64,000 nt of DNA from Sclerurus mexicanus (lineage: Eukaryota; Chordata; Aves; Passeriformes; Furnariidae), in assembly GCA_013396755.1 (NCBI GenBank), contig VWZF01003190.1, positions 2,471,050-2,535,049 on the forward strand, in the 5' to 3' direction. Position 1 is the stretch's first letter; each line of letters starts with the position of its first letter. A model generated the notes under the pieces. That model ran no database searches and was not told the DNA's origin. It saw nothing but the letters and a program-made list of their open reading frames with translations. Shown here one piece after another: positions 40,919 through 52,694 of the stretch. The translations under genes were made by a program, and so were the position numbers.

Positions 40919-43900
40919 GTTTCTCCTATCCAGGGAGAAAGACTTAATCTATAAGAGCAACACCAAACTGTTGCTTTACTGGTTTTTCTGAACTGCTGTA
41001 GCAATCCTAGGAGGAAGTCCTTTTTGCAACTTTTTTCCTGTTTGCTCACTTAAAGTGAACGCCTATAAAGAGTGATGTGGGAAGTAAAAATGTTCTTGTG
41101 TAAGTGACTCCAGTATAAGGAAACTGTAAGTTATTATATCAGCATATGCATGTGTGTCACTCTGGAAATCAGTTAAGTTCTGCTGAAATCACTTTATAAA
41201 ACTTTTGAGTCATCAGCATCTTAGAGGTTTAAATATGGAAACTATTTTTCATATCTATTATAAAAAGAATTAGTGATAGCTGCCTCTTGCCGACCTTGAA
41301 CTCCTTGACTCAGCTGCTTGGTTCTGCCTTCAGATTGCATTTGATGTGCTTGTGGGTTTTGACATATCGTGCTGTGGTGTTTAGACAGAAAAAGTAGAGC
41401 TCAGTTGCACAACATTCACTTCCATGTTGCTATATTATATAATCTCATTTTTTGTCGAGTTTGGATATCGTATTTTTGGACTTAGATAAATGACTGAGTT
41501 ATTCTAAGACGATGTATGATCTAAAGTTTCAGGGTTTTCTAGGGTTTGTTTTTGTTTCCCCACCCCTTGTCATTATTCTTACTGCTAAAGAACAAATTGT
41601 CAGTCAATTCATTCTGGTGCTACATTCTCTTTTCAAAGGGTGGGGCTAACGTAAAATGCTTGTACTGAGGCAGGCCATAAGCTCACCCAGCCCATCATCT
41701 TCTTTTCTGACTGTGTGAGCTACCTAGGAAACTGTACAGAAATAGGGCAAGTATGTAGGACTTCCATGGTATTATCCCAGTCTCCAACCTTTTTGAACTC
41801 GGGGACTTAACTGGCCTGGGTGTGGTTTGTACTTAGGCTGTGTGTGTATGAGACACCAATGAGCCCCAAATGGAGCCATGACCATTGTTCAAGGAGGTTC
41901 AATGAACTGGATGGGCACAGCCAGGAATTTCTCCTGGGTTGCAGGAGGAGTAAGACAGATGTTTTTAGTGGAGGTTGAGGCTCAGATGGAGTTGAGGCAG
42001 TAGTGTCAGTGAGGCTCAGGATGGGAACTTCTGGTCCTTTCCCACCCCTGTCCAGATATCGCCAACCTGCTTCCCTGCCCCACTCAGTCATTCTCTTCCT
42101 TTTCACCTCTGAGACAAACACAGAATACACTTCCAGTTGGAGCAAAACAGCATGTGAATTTTTTAAGTTGGAGAAGTGGGAATGGTGCGTATTCTAATAT
42201 AAAGAAAGGGGGAAATGTTTGAGAGCCATTGCTCTATAAAATGGCAATAAAATTGCGAAGATGCAGCTGCAGCTGTTGAAACAAACCTAGATTATTTTGC
42301 TCAGCGGTTCTGAATCACAACAACAGGACAAATATGAAAGCTTCCATAAAAGGCCAGAGACCAAGGAATGTTATATCCTGCTTTCCAATTACTCTTCCTG
42401 TTTTATTTCCCAGTGCAAAATGAATTTGGGGCACATGTTTAACAATTAAAATGGATTTCAGCTAAATTGAAATGTCTCATCTGCTATTCTTCAAATTTTC
42501 CTGCATGCTTTTTCACTGTTAGAGGGACTGACAGGTCAGTTGTTGACAGTGAGTACTCTTTTTGCTATCTTGTGACTGTGCAGAATGGTGAATCTGGCAC
42601 AACTCAGCTCCTGGACTTTCAGAAATGAGACAGAAGCCCTTGCAACTTACATTTGGCCTCTTCAGAATAATCTCCAAGTGTCTGGCTGGCATGTTATTAA
42701 AAAATTATGTTGAATTTCATAGTGCTCAGTGTTTTATAGTGTTGGTCGTGAGTTTTTTTGAGGGGAACACTATCTTCCTGGATGACAGGAGGCAGCAACA
42801 CTCTTCCACTGTGTGCAGGACCAGAAGTACATATATTCTGTAAGAAATTTTGCTTTCCTAGTTTGTGTGCAGGAGGGATTTAGTTGGTTTGTAGTGTCTT
42901 CATGTATGGTGGAGGTGGGAAGCAGCTGGGTTAGTGTGAGTTACAGGTTTAATGATTGCTTATGGGAAACAACAAAATACCAGATGGCATCAGGTGTGAA
43001 ACATGAATAACATGAAGCACAGCAACGCTGTTATTTATGTGGTACAGGCTGTTTGGTTACTGAGTTCTATTTTAGAATTTTCTCAAAGGAAAATTAAAAA
43101 CAGTGCTTTAAGAATTTTGCAATTCAGTGCATGCCACCAGCTGTACTTGCCCCGCTTCCTACAACTGCCCATTAGGCCAGGAGTCTTTTCAGAAATCCTG
43201 ACATGTGTGGAGCTGCTCCTGGCTGCCTGCTGCCCTCCGCTGTTGTGTGCCTACACTGCCTGGGAGTCTGCAGTGTGAGCTGAAGCTCTGCCCTGCCAGC
43301 CCACCCACCTTGCTGTGCCCAGGCCCCCTTCTCCCACCTGTTTCTCTCTGACTGCTCTCCCTCAACACTAAATTCTGGCTAATTCTCCTGTCATTGCCTT
43401 TGTTGACATTACCTTAATCTGTATTCTAGGTTCTTGGGAGCGTGCTCTCAAGAATTCAGTGTTTATGCACTTTGCCTCTCTCCACTGCGTGAGACAGAGA
43501 TCTATTTGGGAAGGTCGTGTTTAGTTTTGTGTTCCCAAAGGGTCTGTAGCTGGTGGTTGAACCAAAGGGACTGTAGCTTGCAAAAAATGTTTTTCCATTT
43601 GTGTTTTACTCAGAGTAAAGATGATGAAAACAGTAAAAGGAGAAGAAAAACCAACAAAAAAACAGAGGCATGGGGAGGTTCATCTGGGATCCTGCAGCTT
43701 GTCTCTTGATGCTGATATTGCCCTTGGCTTGATCAATACTGTAGTTTTCTTTCCTCAAGTGTGTGCAACAGAAATAGAGAATATTATCATGCGCTTTCAC
43801 TTGCTTTCTGCTACCCTCGAGGGGTTTATTTCAAGAATTGCTGGCTGGAGAACCCCAGCTTTGGTTACCAATTCTGCTTAAGTACCCACATACTTCTAGC

Positions 43901-44895
43901 TACTCAATGCAGTGTATCCCCTTTCATGGTAATTCAAATGGGGATCCTTGAACGGAATACTGAGTTTTCTAGAGTCTGCTGGATAAAGACAGGCTACAGA
44001 CACTGTTTCTTTCCAAACATCTAGGTGCTTATACAAAGCTTTGAAGCAGACTGTAGATACTTGAGTGTGAAACAGCACTAATCAGGTTCACTTGCTACTA
44101 AATATTCCCTGGAGCCTCTTGATCTGGAATGGACACTGGCAGACTTAAAGATGTTTTTGGGTACATGTGCAGAGTGTAATCTATCATTTTAATCTCGTGT
44201 CTTCCTGGAGATATTAACATTTTTAATCTGTACTCTTTACAGTTTCATGACTCCAAAAAAGGTAGCAATCTGGTTCTCTATATTAAGACTTCTTTTTTTC
44301 TGGAGCTCTAATCAAAAAAGATATCTAGTGCTTGAGAACTATCAAATTTTGGAGGCCTCTTGATGTGTGCATTTTATACACCAGGTAATTTGACCTCTAA
44401 ACAAAAATTCATTCTTATATATAACCTGTATATAAAGTGGAGTTAGCACATAATTACAGTACATAATTCAATAAGACTGTTTCATAGACTCTGAAATGTA
44501 CAAACCATGTAACAGGCAAGTTTTTACAGGCTACAGCTCCTGGGCTTTTTCATAGAGATAGTTAAAAAGCAGGATAAGAACTGATTCCTAGATCATACTG
44601 CTGGCATTTCTTACTAAATACAACTAATTTTTAATTTTGATTCATAAATTTTCATGCACATGAGCACTAAATGTGTTAAATTAGTTCAAAACTTTCAAAG
44701 TCAGGTTCTGCTTTGCAGAAACCTGTAGCAGCTACAACCAACTTGTTTTACAGTACGTAACACTAGAATACTGCTCTTAAGAAAATATACTTGAGCAAAA
44801 TAACGAAATATTACTCTATGTAAAATATGAACCTTTGTCACTGTTTGTTTTATTTTCACATATTATACAAAAATAATGAAAGTAACAGGACTTAC

Positions 44896-45000
44896 CACGT
44901 AGTCATTTTTCTACTCCCAGGCACACATGTTGGAGTTCATTCCAAGTAAGTTAAAGTAGCAGTTTCTCATGTCTGCTCTTCCTCCTTAAACTGTCCCATA
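44896..45000 (-). other. Possible 5'-UTR exon / promoter-proximal exon of the SLP-76-family gene
   Basis: A consensus donor on the minus strand, GTG followed by GTAAGT, has its first intron base at 44895. It lies 4 kb upstream of the acceptor that sits 7 bases before the start codon, on the same strand. No good acceptor is visible just upstream on the minus strand, so it would be a first exon. A purine-rich word, AAGGAGGAAGAG, about 90 bases before the donor resembles the ETS/PU.1 site common in TATA-less blood-cell promoters; this is an inference from a short motif. The upper end (transcription start) is a guess. Confidence 0.3.
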
Positions 45001-46073
45001 TGTATTTTGTTGTTGTTAATGTGATTGACAGGCTGCCCTCTGTGGTGAGTGGGAGAAAAGTATTCTTAAAGTGAAAAAGCTAGAATAATCTCAGCCTAAG
45101 TAAGTCTACAAAGAATGTTGGAAAACCAAGTCTTGCTTACTGCTGTCTATCTAGAAGTTTGATAAAAATTTTGCTAATTGTTTTTTTTTCTTTTCAATTT
45201 AACAAGAGATAAAAGTAGCAACATAATGAATAGAAATCAGTGTCTGAAAGGAACCGTGGGAGATCTTGACAGGATTTCAGCAGAGAGGCAGGATCAAATA
45301 CAACTAGAGGAAACTGGGTCAGTCTTGGAAAGGAGTTTGCTAACTTGGAGTTTCTAACTTAGTTCTTGGGGAAGCATCGGGTTCACCATGTCCTTGAGTG
45401 GAACAGCAGGAGGAAGAACTATAATAAAATCTGTGCTATACTGCTGGAGGGAGCAAGAGAAAGTGCCTGATTGTAGGGATAATTGTGATCTGAGCACCAT
45501 GATGGGCTTGACCAGGACATCCTCTTTTTTCTGGAGAAGTCAAACCCAGTTTCATTATCATTGTTCATAAGTAGTGATTTGGGAAATTCTTGTTTAGTCT
45601 TTTCACTCTTCAATTTGGCTCAATCTTAACTGAATAATGAGGTGTCCAAATTGGTTCCAGGATACTGTTCTTTATCCTGTGGAAACTGCTTCTGTCTCGG
45701 TGCTATCCTGATGTACTTTAGGAGTATCCTTGTTATGCAGCATCTACATTATTAACAAAATACTGAATATAATTAGGATGAGAACAAACTCTTGTGAGAC
45801 TGTACTTGAAATATCCATTGAATTTGGAAGTGATTCACAGGTATCTTAATATGAGTCAGAGGAGCACTTAAAATACACCGTGTTTTAGTCCCATTTCTCT
45901 GGTTTGTGTGTGACGTTTTGTATGCCTAACCTCATCGAAAGCCTCAGTGATATGTACTTTGTGCCCGTCATTTAGGTAGCTGTGATACTGAGAAAGGAAT
46001 GAGACAGGTTTGACACGGTTCCTTCCTGTTGAGTCAGTTTTTGCTGCAGAATCAATTTATAAGTGCATTGAGT

Positions 46074-46191
46074 CGCGATGTTCGCCCCGCCCTCTTGGCC
46101 TCCTGGTGACTGGGCGAGTCACTGCAGCCCCGCCTGCCAGGGGGCGCCAGCGATCCCCGCGCGTTGTAATTGGAACCGCACTTAATTGTCG
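46074..46191. promoter_or_regulatory. Compact CpG-rich element with GC box and CTCF-like site
   Basis: About a dozen CpG dinucleotides fall in roughly 120 bases, in sharp contrast to the CpG-poor, AT-rich surroundings. It holds a GC box (GCCCCGCCC at 46084-46092, the complement of an Sp1/KLF site). It also holds GCCAGGGGGCGCCA at 46136-46149, in which AGGGGGC is a perfect right half of the CTCF core; the left half (CCTGC) matches less well. CpG retention suggests an unmethylated regulatory element. It could be a distal promoter, enhancer or boundary, about 1.1 kb above the possible 5'-UTR exon and 5.2 kb above the start codon. Confidence 0.45.
46136..46149 (+). promoter_or_regulatory. CTCF-like binding site
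   Basis: The motif CCAGGGGGCGCCA on the plus strand agrees with the strongest part of the CTCF consensus (CCAGGGGGCGC). The upstream CCAC half is only partly matched (CCTG). It sits inside the CpG-rich element. Occupancy cannot be judged from sequence. Confidence 0.45.
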
Positions 46192-48439
46192 GAAAGTTTT
46201 GGTCACAGTGCTGCTGTCTGATCTTTTTTTGTTGTTGTTCTCACCGCCTTCTGGAGAGGCGTGTGGGACTGGGCAAAGATGAACTCAGGGACCCTCTCCA
46301 ACACTCCCCCAGCCAGGGAAAAGTGAAGTGACGGAAAACCCTCCCCTCCCAAATCCAGATCTTCTGCCCGTGTTTCCCAAGCAATTAATTCAGAAGCTAT
46401 TAGCTAACTCTGTTGTGTAGGCTGGTTATTGGCTGGCTGCCCCAAGCTTGGCTCTGGCAGGTAGTGAAAAACTCAGTTCCAACAAGCCACTTTGCCATCA
46501 CCCCCAAATTGCTGTGTTGGCAAGGGACAAAAAATTCCAAGAAAGATTTTCAAACTATAACAACTATGTACCCCTAAACAGTAACATTAAAAAAAAACCA
46601 TTTCATTGTTGTGATCACAAAAGATTCAGATTCAAAGAAGCCTCAAATAGGAGAGAACCCCACAAAAACCAAACCTCAGAGCCCAAAAAGCTTGCTAAGA
46701 AAGGTTAGCCCCATTGCTACATCAGGGCTGTACACTGATTTGAAACCTATTGCCTTTAAATCACTTCCACTATATTCAGTTTGCTGCATAGATATGCCCT
46801 CTTTATTTCACTCATTCTTCAACCTATTCCTGGGGCTTGTAGTTTCAACTGAATTCTAGTTATTGCCAAATGCTAGGATTTTCTGTTTGGGTTTTTTTGT
46901 CGCAAAGGCTGGATAAACCCCATTGTCTTAAGGACACTTGCTCTTTGTGCTATCACTCAACCTTCTGAAATCTTTTTATATGGCTTTTGATTGTTAGTTT
47001 GACCTTCTCTTTGAATCTAGCAACAGATTTAGCCTTTATTCTAGAGAGCTTTGCCACAAGTAACCATGCATTAAAAATGTACTAATTCTCACAGGTATTT
47101 GTTTGTAACCTGGCTTTTGCACCTAGTTTTCTTTATCTTTTCAGAAATTCATGTTTTCAACTAGTACAATAAAATATAACAATAGTAAAACCCCAACCTG
47201 CTACAAAAGTGACACTCTTCATTAGAAATTCTCTTTGATTTTTTTTGAAGGCTGGAATTGATTCTGTAGTGCTTGGTTGTGATATTCTTTGTAAGTACTC
47301 AGTACTCTTTGCTGTATAACTGAGCTTTTTTTTGATTGTTATTCTTTTGAACACCTGGGCAAAGCTTGCTGTCTGTTTCTCTAGATTCATGTGCTGACTT
47401 GTATAGTTTGCACTTAGACTTTATATAGTTTCTTTAAAGAACCTTGCCTTTGAAATTCATCTGTGTTGACTCTTCTGATAAAATATAGAAAAATGTATGA
47501 ACAGATTTCCATCTGGCAACATTTATATGCATTAAAGTGAGTAAATTTAAACCCAGAAAAAAGTGTCTTATTTCAGTGTTTTGCCTTATTTAAATAAAAC
47601 TCCTAGGCAGTTTAAATTTGAAAACTGTGGCTGATGCTTGTTTTGAATTATTTTATTATTCTTTTGATGGGTTTTCTTAGTATAATGAATTCTTGTTCAA
47701 CCATTATTGATTTTTTTTTTTAGAGTCTTGATCATTGATACATGTAGAAAGTATTTCACCATGCACATGACTCGAGATAAATGGAAAATTGTCTAAGTAA
47801 TACTTCAACACGTAGTGGGCATAGTTTCATGGTATTTTACAGTGGAAGATATCAGCAGAAGTTGACCCTGTTGATGTTGAAGTGTGCCATAAAATTAGTT
47901 TAAGAACTATAGCAGTGATTGTTTTTAGTGCATCTGCTTCCTGAATCCGGAGTTGTCTGTCATTGCAATGAACTCAGCCAACTCCAGCTAATTGTAGTTA
48001 GGGAAAATTCCAAATGATGTTTCTAAGAAATCTGCCTCAGTAGGTCTTCTCAAGAAGGGTAGATTTAAATAAAAATGCACAAAGATGTGCATTTACTTCA
48101 AGTGTTATGGAAACCACTCATTTATTTGAGGTACAGGCACAGAGGCACATCTCCATTCCCCGCTCACCCCATATTCCACTGTGCTCCTTCCAGTCCTTGA
48201 AACAGCCTTTGATATTTCAGTACATGCAGCCCCCAAGCTGCAGTTCTGTTGATTTCCATGGTGAGCTAGTGATAATGGAGTTCACTGAATTGATAGTAGC
48301 TTGAACCAGAAAACCTTCAGTCACAACAGATTTTGAAGTCATAACTGAAGTATTTGTTGTTGGGAGGATTTGTTGTTGTTGCATTGTTAAGAGGAAAACA
48401 GAATTGCTTGTATCTTGAAGAGGTATTTTGTTCAAGCTT

Positions 48440-49075
48440 TTGGTGTAGTTGACACACTGGGGGAAGGGATGCCATCCAAAGGGATCTTGACAGGCTTGAG
48501 AAGTGGGCCTGTTCAAACATTATGAAGTTCAACAAGGCCAAAGGTCCTGCACCTGAGCTGGGGCAATCCCAAGCACAAATACAGACTGAGAGGTGAATGG
48601 ATTCAGAGCAGCCCTGTGGAGAAGGATTTGGGGGTACTGGTGGATGAGAAGCTTGACATGACCCAACAATGTACATTTGCAGCCCAAAAGACACCTGTGT
48701 CCCAGGCTGCATCAAAAGGAGTGTGGGCAGCAGGTTGAGGAAGGTGATTCTGCCCCTCTGCTCATGCAAGATCTCTCCTGGAGTGCTGCATTCAGTTCTG
48801 GGGCCCCCAACATAAGGACATGGGCTGTGAAAGATGACCAGAGGGCTAGAGCACCTCTCCCATGAAGACAGGCTGAGACTCGGTGTTGTTCAGTCTGCAG
48901 AAGAGAAGGCTGAAGAGGGATGGCTTACAAGGATGTGTAGTGATAAGATAAGGGGTAATGGCTTTAAACGGAAACTGCAGGTTTAGATGAGATATTAGTA
49001 AGAAATTCCTTACTGTGAGAGCGGTGAGACACTAGAACAGAGTAGTTATGGTTGCCCCATCCCTGGAATGTTTCT
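48440..49075 (+). mobile_element. CR1 LINE fragment, 5'-truncated, internally deleted, missing its 3' end
   Basis: The sequence follows the 3' part of avian CR1 closely. It begins with GGGAAGGGATGCCATCC, continues through the end of the ORF2 reverse-transcriptase frame (words such as GNPKHKY, EKDLGVLVDEKL and AAQK are readable), then the 3' region (AGACAGGCTGAGA, GGGGTAATGG, GCCCCATCCCTGGAA). The frame is broken near 48690. Roughly 90-100 consensus bases are missing around 48910-48935, between the AGAAGAGAAGGCT and GTGTAGTGATA words. It stops before the usual terminal 8-base repeats. It is dead and moderately diverged, so an old insertion. Antisense and sense open frames over it (48317-48769 minus, 48677-48865 plus) are by-products. 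Confidence 0.92.
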
Positions 49076-50628
49076 CAGGGTTTTAGGGCTCATAAATAGG
49101 GCATTGCATGTCTTCTGTCCTTAGACTGCTGACATAGATCAAATTTAATGTGTGGAGTTTATTTGACTGTCAACAGAGGATATGATAAAATCTCAATAAA
49201 TAAAAAGGACCTTAAAAGCAGAAAGACCTTACTGGCCTTTTTTTAAAAATTCTGACTGTATTTGGGGAGATATTGAAGAGATATTATGTTTATGATAATA
49301 AATTATAAAGGAAAAAACTATCAAGAAGAAAAGAACACAAAAAATGCTTTTGAATTTTTCTCATTTGAGTCACGAAACAAACTCAATTTCATAACCTTTT
49401 ATTCTAGATCCTTTTTATTAGTTTGATTTTGTTTATCATTTAGGTAATGGTAATGTCATTGAACATCTCTATCACCATGGTGTTAAGTGAAATTACATCT
49501 AGGCAAAATGGTCTCACAATTACAGGAAAGGTATGAAAGGAACAAACACTCAGTGACAGATTCTTCCCCACACCAAATGTGGAGGAGTGTTCTATTGTTA
49601 TGTACTGAAAAAATTCAGAGTTTAGTGTGCTTATGTTAATTCTCCTTCCATTTTTCTTGTGAATTAACTTTTGGTTTTTTTCAACCTTTTCCTTATAGCT
49701 TTAGCGTCTCTCATCACCATAGAGATACTCAAGAAAAACTGTGGATATTCTCACAGGTATTTTCTTTGCACAGTGCCCAAGTGCCTTTTATGAAGCACTG
49801 GCAATACAGAGTTGTTTCAGTTTATTTTCTCCTCTCTTCCAGTGCCAGAAGCCATCCTAATCATGCTGGCTTATTTCCAAGGACATACATATTGCCTATT
49901 GGAAAAATGCTGGGGGAAGTTTTGTGGTACCAGGCTGGAGTTAGTGGGAATGAGGATAGTAGTCAACTAATGCTTGTGTTGTTACCATTAAAATGTATCT
50001 CAAGATTTTTGCTTTTTCTAGAGAATGTACTATGAAACACTGGACTCAGTATCCATGCATTTTGGAAACTAATGGAGAATACTCCAGTAACACTGCATTT
50101 GTGTATTGTAAACATTCCTCTGATAAGCTTTTTAGGGATCTAGATATGAGGTGTTTGGTATGCATCCATTTACTGACAGCATTATAAATATTGTATTCCT
50201 GACCTTCAGATTTTCTCTCTTGATCTCTGGTTAAATGATGTATTTGCCAGTTTGACACTGCTGACATTCTGTCTGTTTGGTCTAGCATTGTTATACCATG
50301 ATTCCTTGTAATCCCATTGTCATGGGAATGACATATCTCAAATGATGAATATACTTTGAAGCACTGTGGGGAATAAAATTCATTTGCAACAAGACTTTTT
50401 TGTTGCAAAATGCCTACTTTAGCGTTCAGTATAAATGATTTATATAATGTTGATGTATTTAAGAACACTGATCATGAGATAGCATAAAGGAGGATAAGCT
50501 ACTATTAGGCTGAATACTTAATTATGGTTTTGATCAGATTTCCCCTTGCTTTTGTTTTCATTTTCCCTCAGTGATGAATGCTTCACTTCTCCAGAATATT
50601 CTTTTCTCTAGAACTGATGAAAATTAAC

Positions 50629-50648
50629 TTCACTTCTAGAGAAGTGAA
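50629..50648. repeat. Short perfect palindrome
   Basis: The arms TTCACTTCT and AGAAGTGAA meet around two bases. There is no supporting context. Confidence 0.7.
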
Positions 50649-51146
50649 CCATAAACTACATGAGGTGAGAAAGAGAAGAAATGAACACAAAAATTTGCAC
50701 TCTAGTGTAATGGTTCTTATATACTTCTTTTAGTTTTTAAACACCTCAAATCAGCCCTACCTTAGAATTCCATGCCTGTTTTCAAAAGTTGATTTGGTGT
50801 ATGATGTGAATAAGAACTTTATGATGTTACCTGCATTCCTGATAAATTGAAGTCTCTTTTGATTCAAGTATTTTATGAAAAGCCAGTGGGAGTTTTTTAC
50901 TCATAACCTTCATGTCCTCATTCCTTTATTATTAAAATGAAATGAGAACTTAAAAGAAAAGTCAACAATAAATATCAGGCTGATAAAAACCTCACCACTG
51001 ACCTTCAAAGCAGTGAGATTTGACTTTGATATGGTTATCCTCTGAGGTCAGAAGTTACGAATCAGATGATGCAGTGATGGCTTTAGTCCTCTGGAACCTA
51101 TACGTTCTGCATAACATCCCATGCCTCATTTGTCACCTTTTTTTTC

Positions 51147-51180
51147 CACTGTCTAGAGCATGACACTGTCTAGAGCATTA
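51147..51180. repeat. 17-bp tandem duplication
   Basis: CACTGTCTAGAGCATGA is followed directly by CACTGTCTAGAGCATTA, with one mismatch. Confidence 0.88.
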
Positions 51181-51398
51181 TTTCTGCTTGCAATTTTGCA
51201 TCTTGCCATTATTGGGAGACTACAGCAGGCAATTGAGTTCTCTGGCAATTCTCTCTCCTTGGTTAGCTGTGCCTCAGTTTGTAATCAGAGCACTTCATGT
51301 GCTATATGACTGGCACATCAGTGCAAATGCTATGGGAGCATACACTTGCCCTGATATACCTGTATCAGCAAAGTGCTTAATCAGCTTCTAGAGTCATG

Positions 51399-51412
51399 TT
51401 TTTTTTTTTTTT
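51399..51412. repeat. Poly-T run (14)
   Basis: A homopolymer without a recognisable retroposed sequence beside it. Confidence 0.85.
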
Positions 51413-51748
51413 CTGGTTTTAAAGGAAGCTCAGTAACCTGTAAGGGACAATAACTACCATGTTATTTTGAGATTATATCTGAAAAGCCCCACAATCACTC
51501 ATCAAATAATTTCTTTCTTTACTGGGGATCTTCCTCACTTTTTTCTCCCATAACTTTTTCTACCAAGACTTGAGAAATAATTGCAGGTCCAAGCAAAATC
51601 TTAAATTGACATATTGAAAGACTTAAGTGCTGGAAACTGAGGTTCTGCTCTGGATGGACTGAGCTCAGGAACTTCATCATACTATAAATAATTCTTTTCA
51701 TTTTCCTTTTCATTCTCCTAACAGATGAACTGCACTCAGCTCTCTTAC

Positions 51749-51793
51749 CTCTTGCTGTTTCTCACAGCATGCAAACCCATATGAGTCAACACT
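51749..51793 (-). ncRNA. Possible spliced exon, probably non-coding or 5' UTR
   Basis: On the minus strand, 45 bases are flanked by a very strong acceptor (a ~40-base pyrimidine-rich tract ending in CTCTTACAG) and a strong donor (AAGAG followed by GTAAGA). It is open in two frames, but neither translation is recognised. It is on the same strand as the SLP-76-family gene and 10.8 kb above its start codon, so it could be an alternative upstream 5'-UTR exon, or part of an unrelated lncRNA. Splice signals alone do not prove use. Confidence 0.3.
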
Positions 51794-52342
51794 CTGTAAG
51801 AGTAGAACAGCAGGAGAGAAAGGCCAGAAAGAATGCAATATATTTGTGAGGGTTTTCTTAGATTAGTCTCCTTCAGATTTCTTACTTGTATCCCAGGAAA
51901 CTTGAGAGCCCAGACACTTGCTTGTCAAACAAAGCAGGCTGAAACACATCACTCCTGCACAAAGTGCGTTTATGAATCTCTGAGAGGGCAAGGAACATCC
52001 TAAGAGGCATGTGGTGGCCAGCTTTGCTGTCTCTCTGAAAGAATGGCTTTCACCCTGCTACTGATGGAAAGCTGGCTGAAAAAAAGAACCAGACCCTTCT
52101 GTTTGAGGTGAGGCAATATATTCATAAGGGTTCCCTGTCTGCCTTTTTTCCCCCCTGAGTTTCGTTAATTTGCCTGCCATTAGGCTGCATACTGCCCGTG
52201 GGAGTTGGATGTTGTCCCATCTTGAAAGATGAAAAACATCTCAACAGTAAGGTGATTCCATTGTAGTAAAAGCTGTTTTCTGTGTTTGCACACCCTGTCT
52301 GAAAGTCAGAGCTTTTGCATTTATGGCTTTTAATCTTCTTAC

Positions 52343-52365
52343 ACAAACATCCTTGCCTGTGCTAC
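52343..52365 (-). ncRNA. Possible 23-base micro-exon, weak candidate
   Basis: On the minus strand a pyrimidine tract ending in TTTGTTATAG precedes 23 bases, which are followed by GTAAGA. It lies only about 550 bases upstream of the stronger exon-like segment at 51749-51793 and in the same orientation. There is no homology, and the small size makes chance likely. Confidence 0.12.
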
Positions 52366-52678
52366 CTATAACAAAGAAGAAAATACCTCTACAACTAGTT
52401 TTCACTATTAACCCCAGTTTTAAAAACTCTTGAAAGTATTTCTGTGCAACTGCATATAGAAGAATCCTAGAACATCTGTCTGACAAAAGTAAACTCTGTT
52501 CAAATACAATCAGTCTCAGGAAGAGCAAAGCTGAGATTTAGTATCTCATATAAAATTCCTCCATGATATTTCCTAGTTTCATAATAGTAGAATTTAAGAG
52601 AAATGTTCAATAACCTTCCCTGTTTCAGAATGTAGCCACCTTCCTTAAGACTTGTAAAATTTTTGCCTTGTAGAAGAA

Positions 52679-52694
52679 TTTTTTTTTTTTTTTT
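52679..52694. repeat. Poly-T run (16)
   Basis: A homopolymer. No retroposed gene copy is recognisable next to it on either strand. Confidence 0.85.

Larger units (their letters stand above)
10199..40925 (-). other. CLNK: 5' part of an SLP-76-family adaptor gene, probably CLNK (gene span, partial)
   Basis: Four minus-strand exons join in frame to give about 70 residues with no stop codon. The first 69 align to the N-terminal SAM domain of SLP-76 with a single one-residue gap in exon 1. Shared positions include M1-A2, P6-F7, E10, W14, A20-D21, K25, G42, F45-L46, N47, F56, P62 and L64-S65-K66. SLP-76-family proteins are cytosolic scaffolds of immune-receptor signalling: an N-terminal region, tyrosine and proline-rich middle, and C-terminal SH2 domain. 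Only the N-terminal part lies here. Identity to LCP2 looks too low for an orthologue, and BLNK starts with a leucine-zipper-like helix, so CLNK is my inference by elimination. The large introns fit CLNK, a long gene in mammals. As I recall, mammalian CLNK lacks a SAM domain, which is the main point against. Family membership is fairly sure; the member is not. Confidence 0.5.
40926..48439. other. Upstream flank or 5' intron; contains the CpG-rich element
   Basis: Apart from the possible 5'-UTR exon at 44896 and the CpG-rich element at 46074-46191, this is unique non-coding DNA. A GC-richer, pyrimidine-heavy stretch at about 43130-43370 has no identifiable gene. Open frames here are short, overlap one another in several phases and lack homology. 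Confidence 0.45.

Noticed and set aside
40849..41049. 66-codon minus-strand frame over the first coding exon
   Set aside because: It is in a different phase from the SAM-coding frame and has no homology.
46010..46282. 90-codon plus-strand frame over the CpG-rich element
   Set aside because: An open frame is expected in GC-rich DNA; no homology or fitting splice sites.
48317..48769. 150-codon minus-strand frame
   Set aside because: It is largely the antisense of the CR1 ORF2 end, so it is not a gene.
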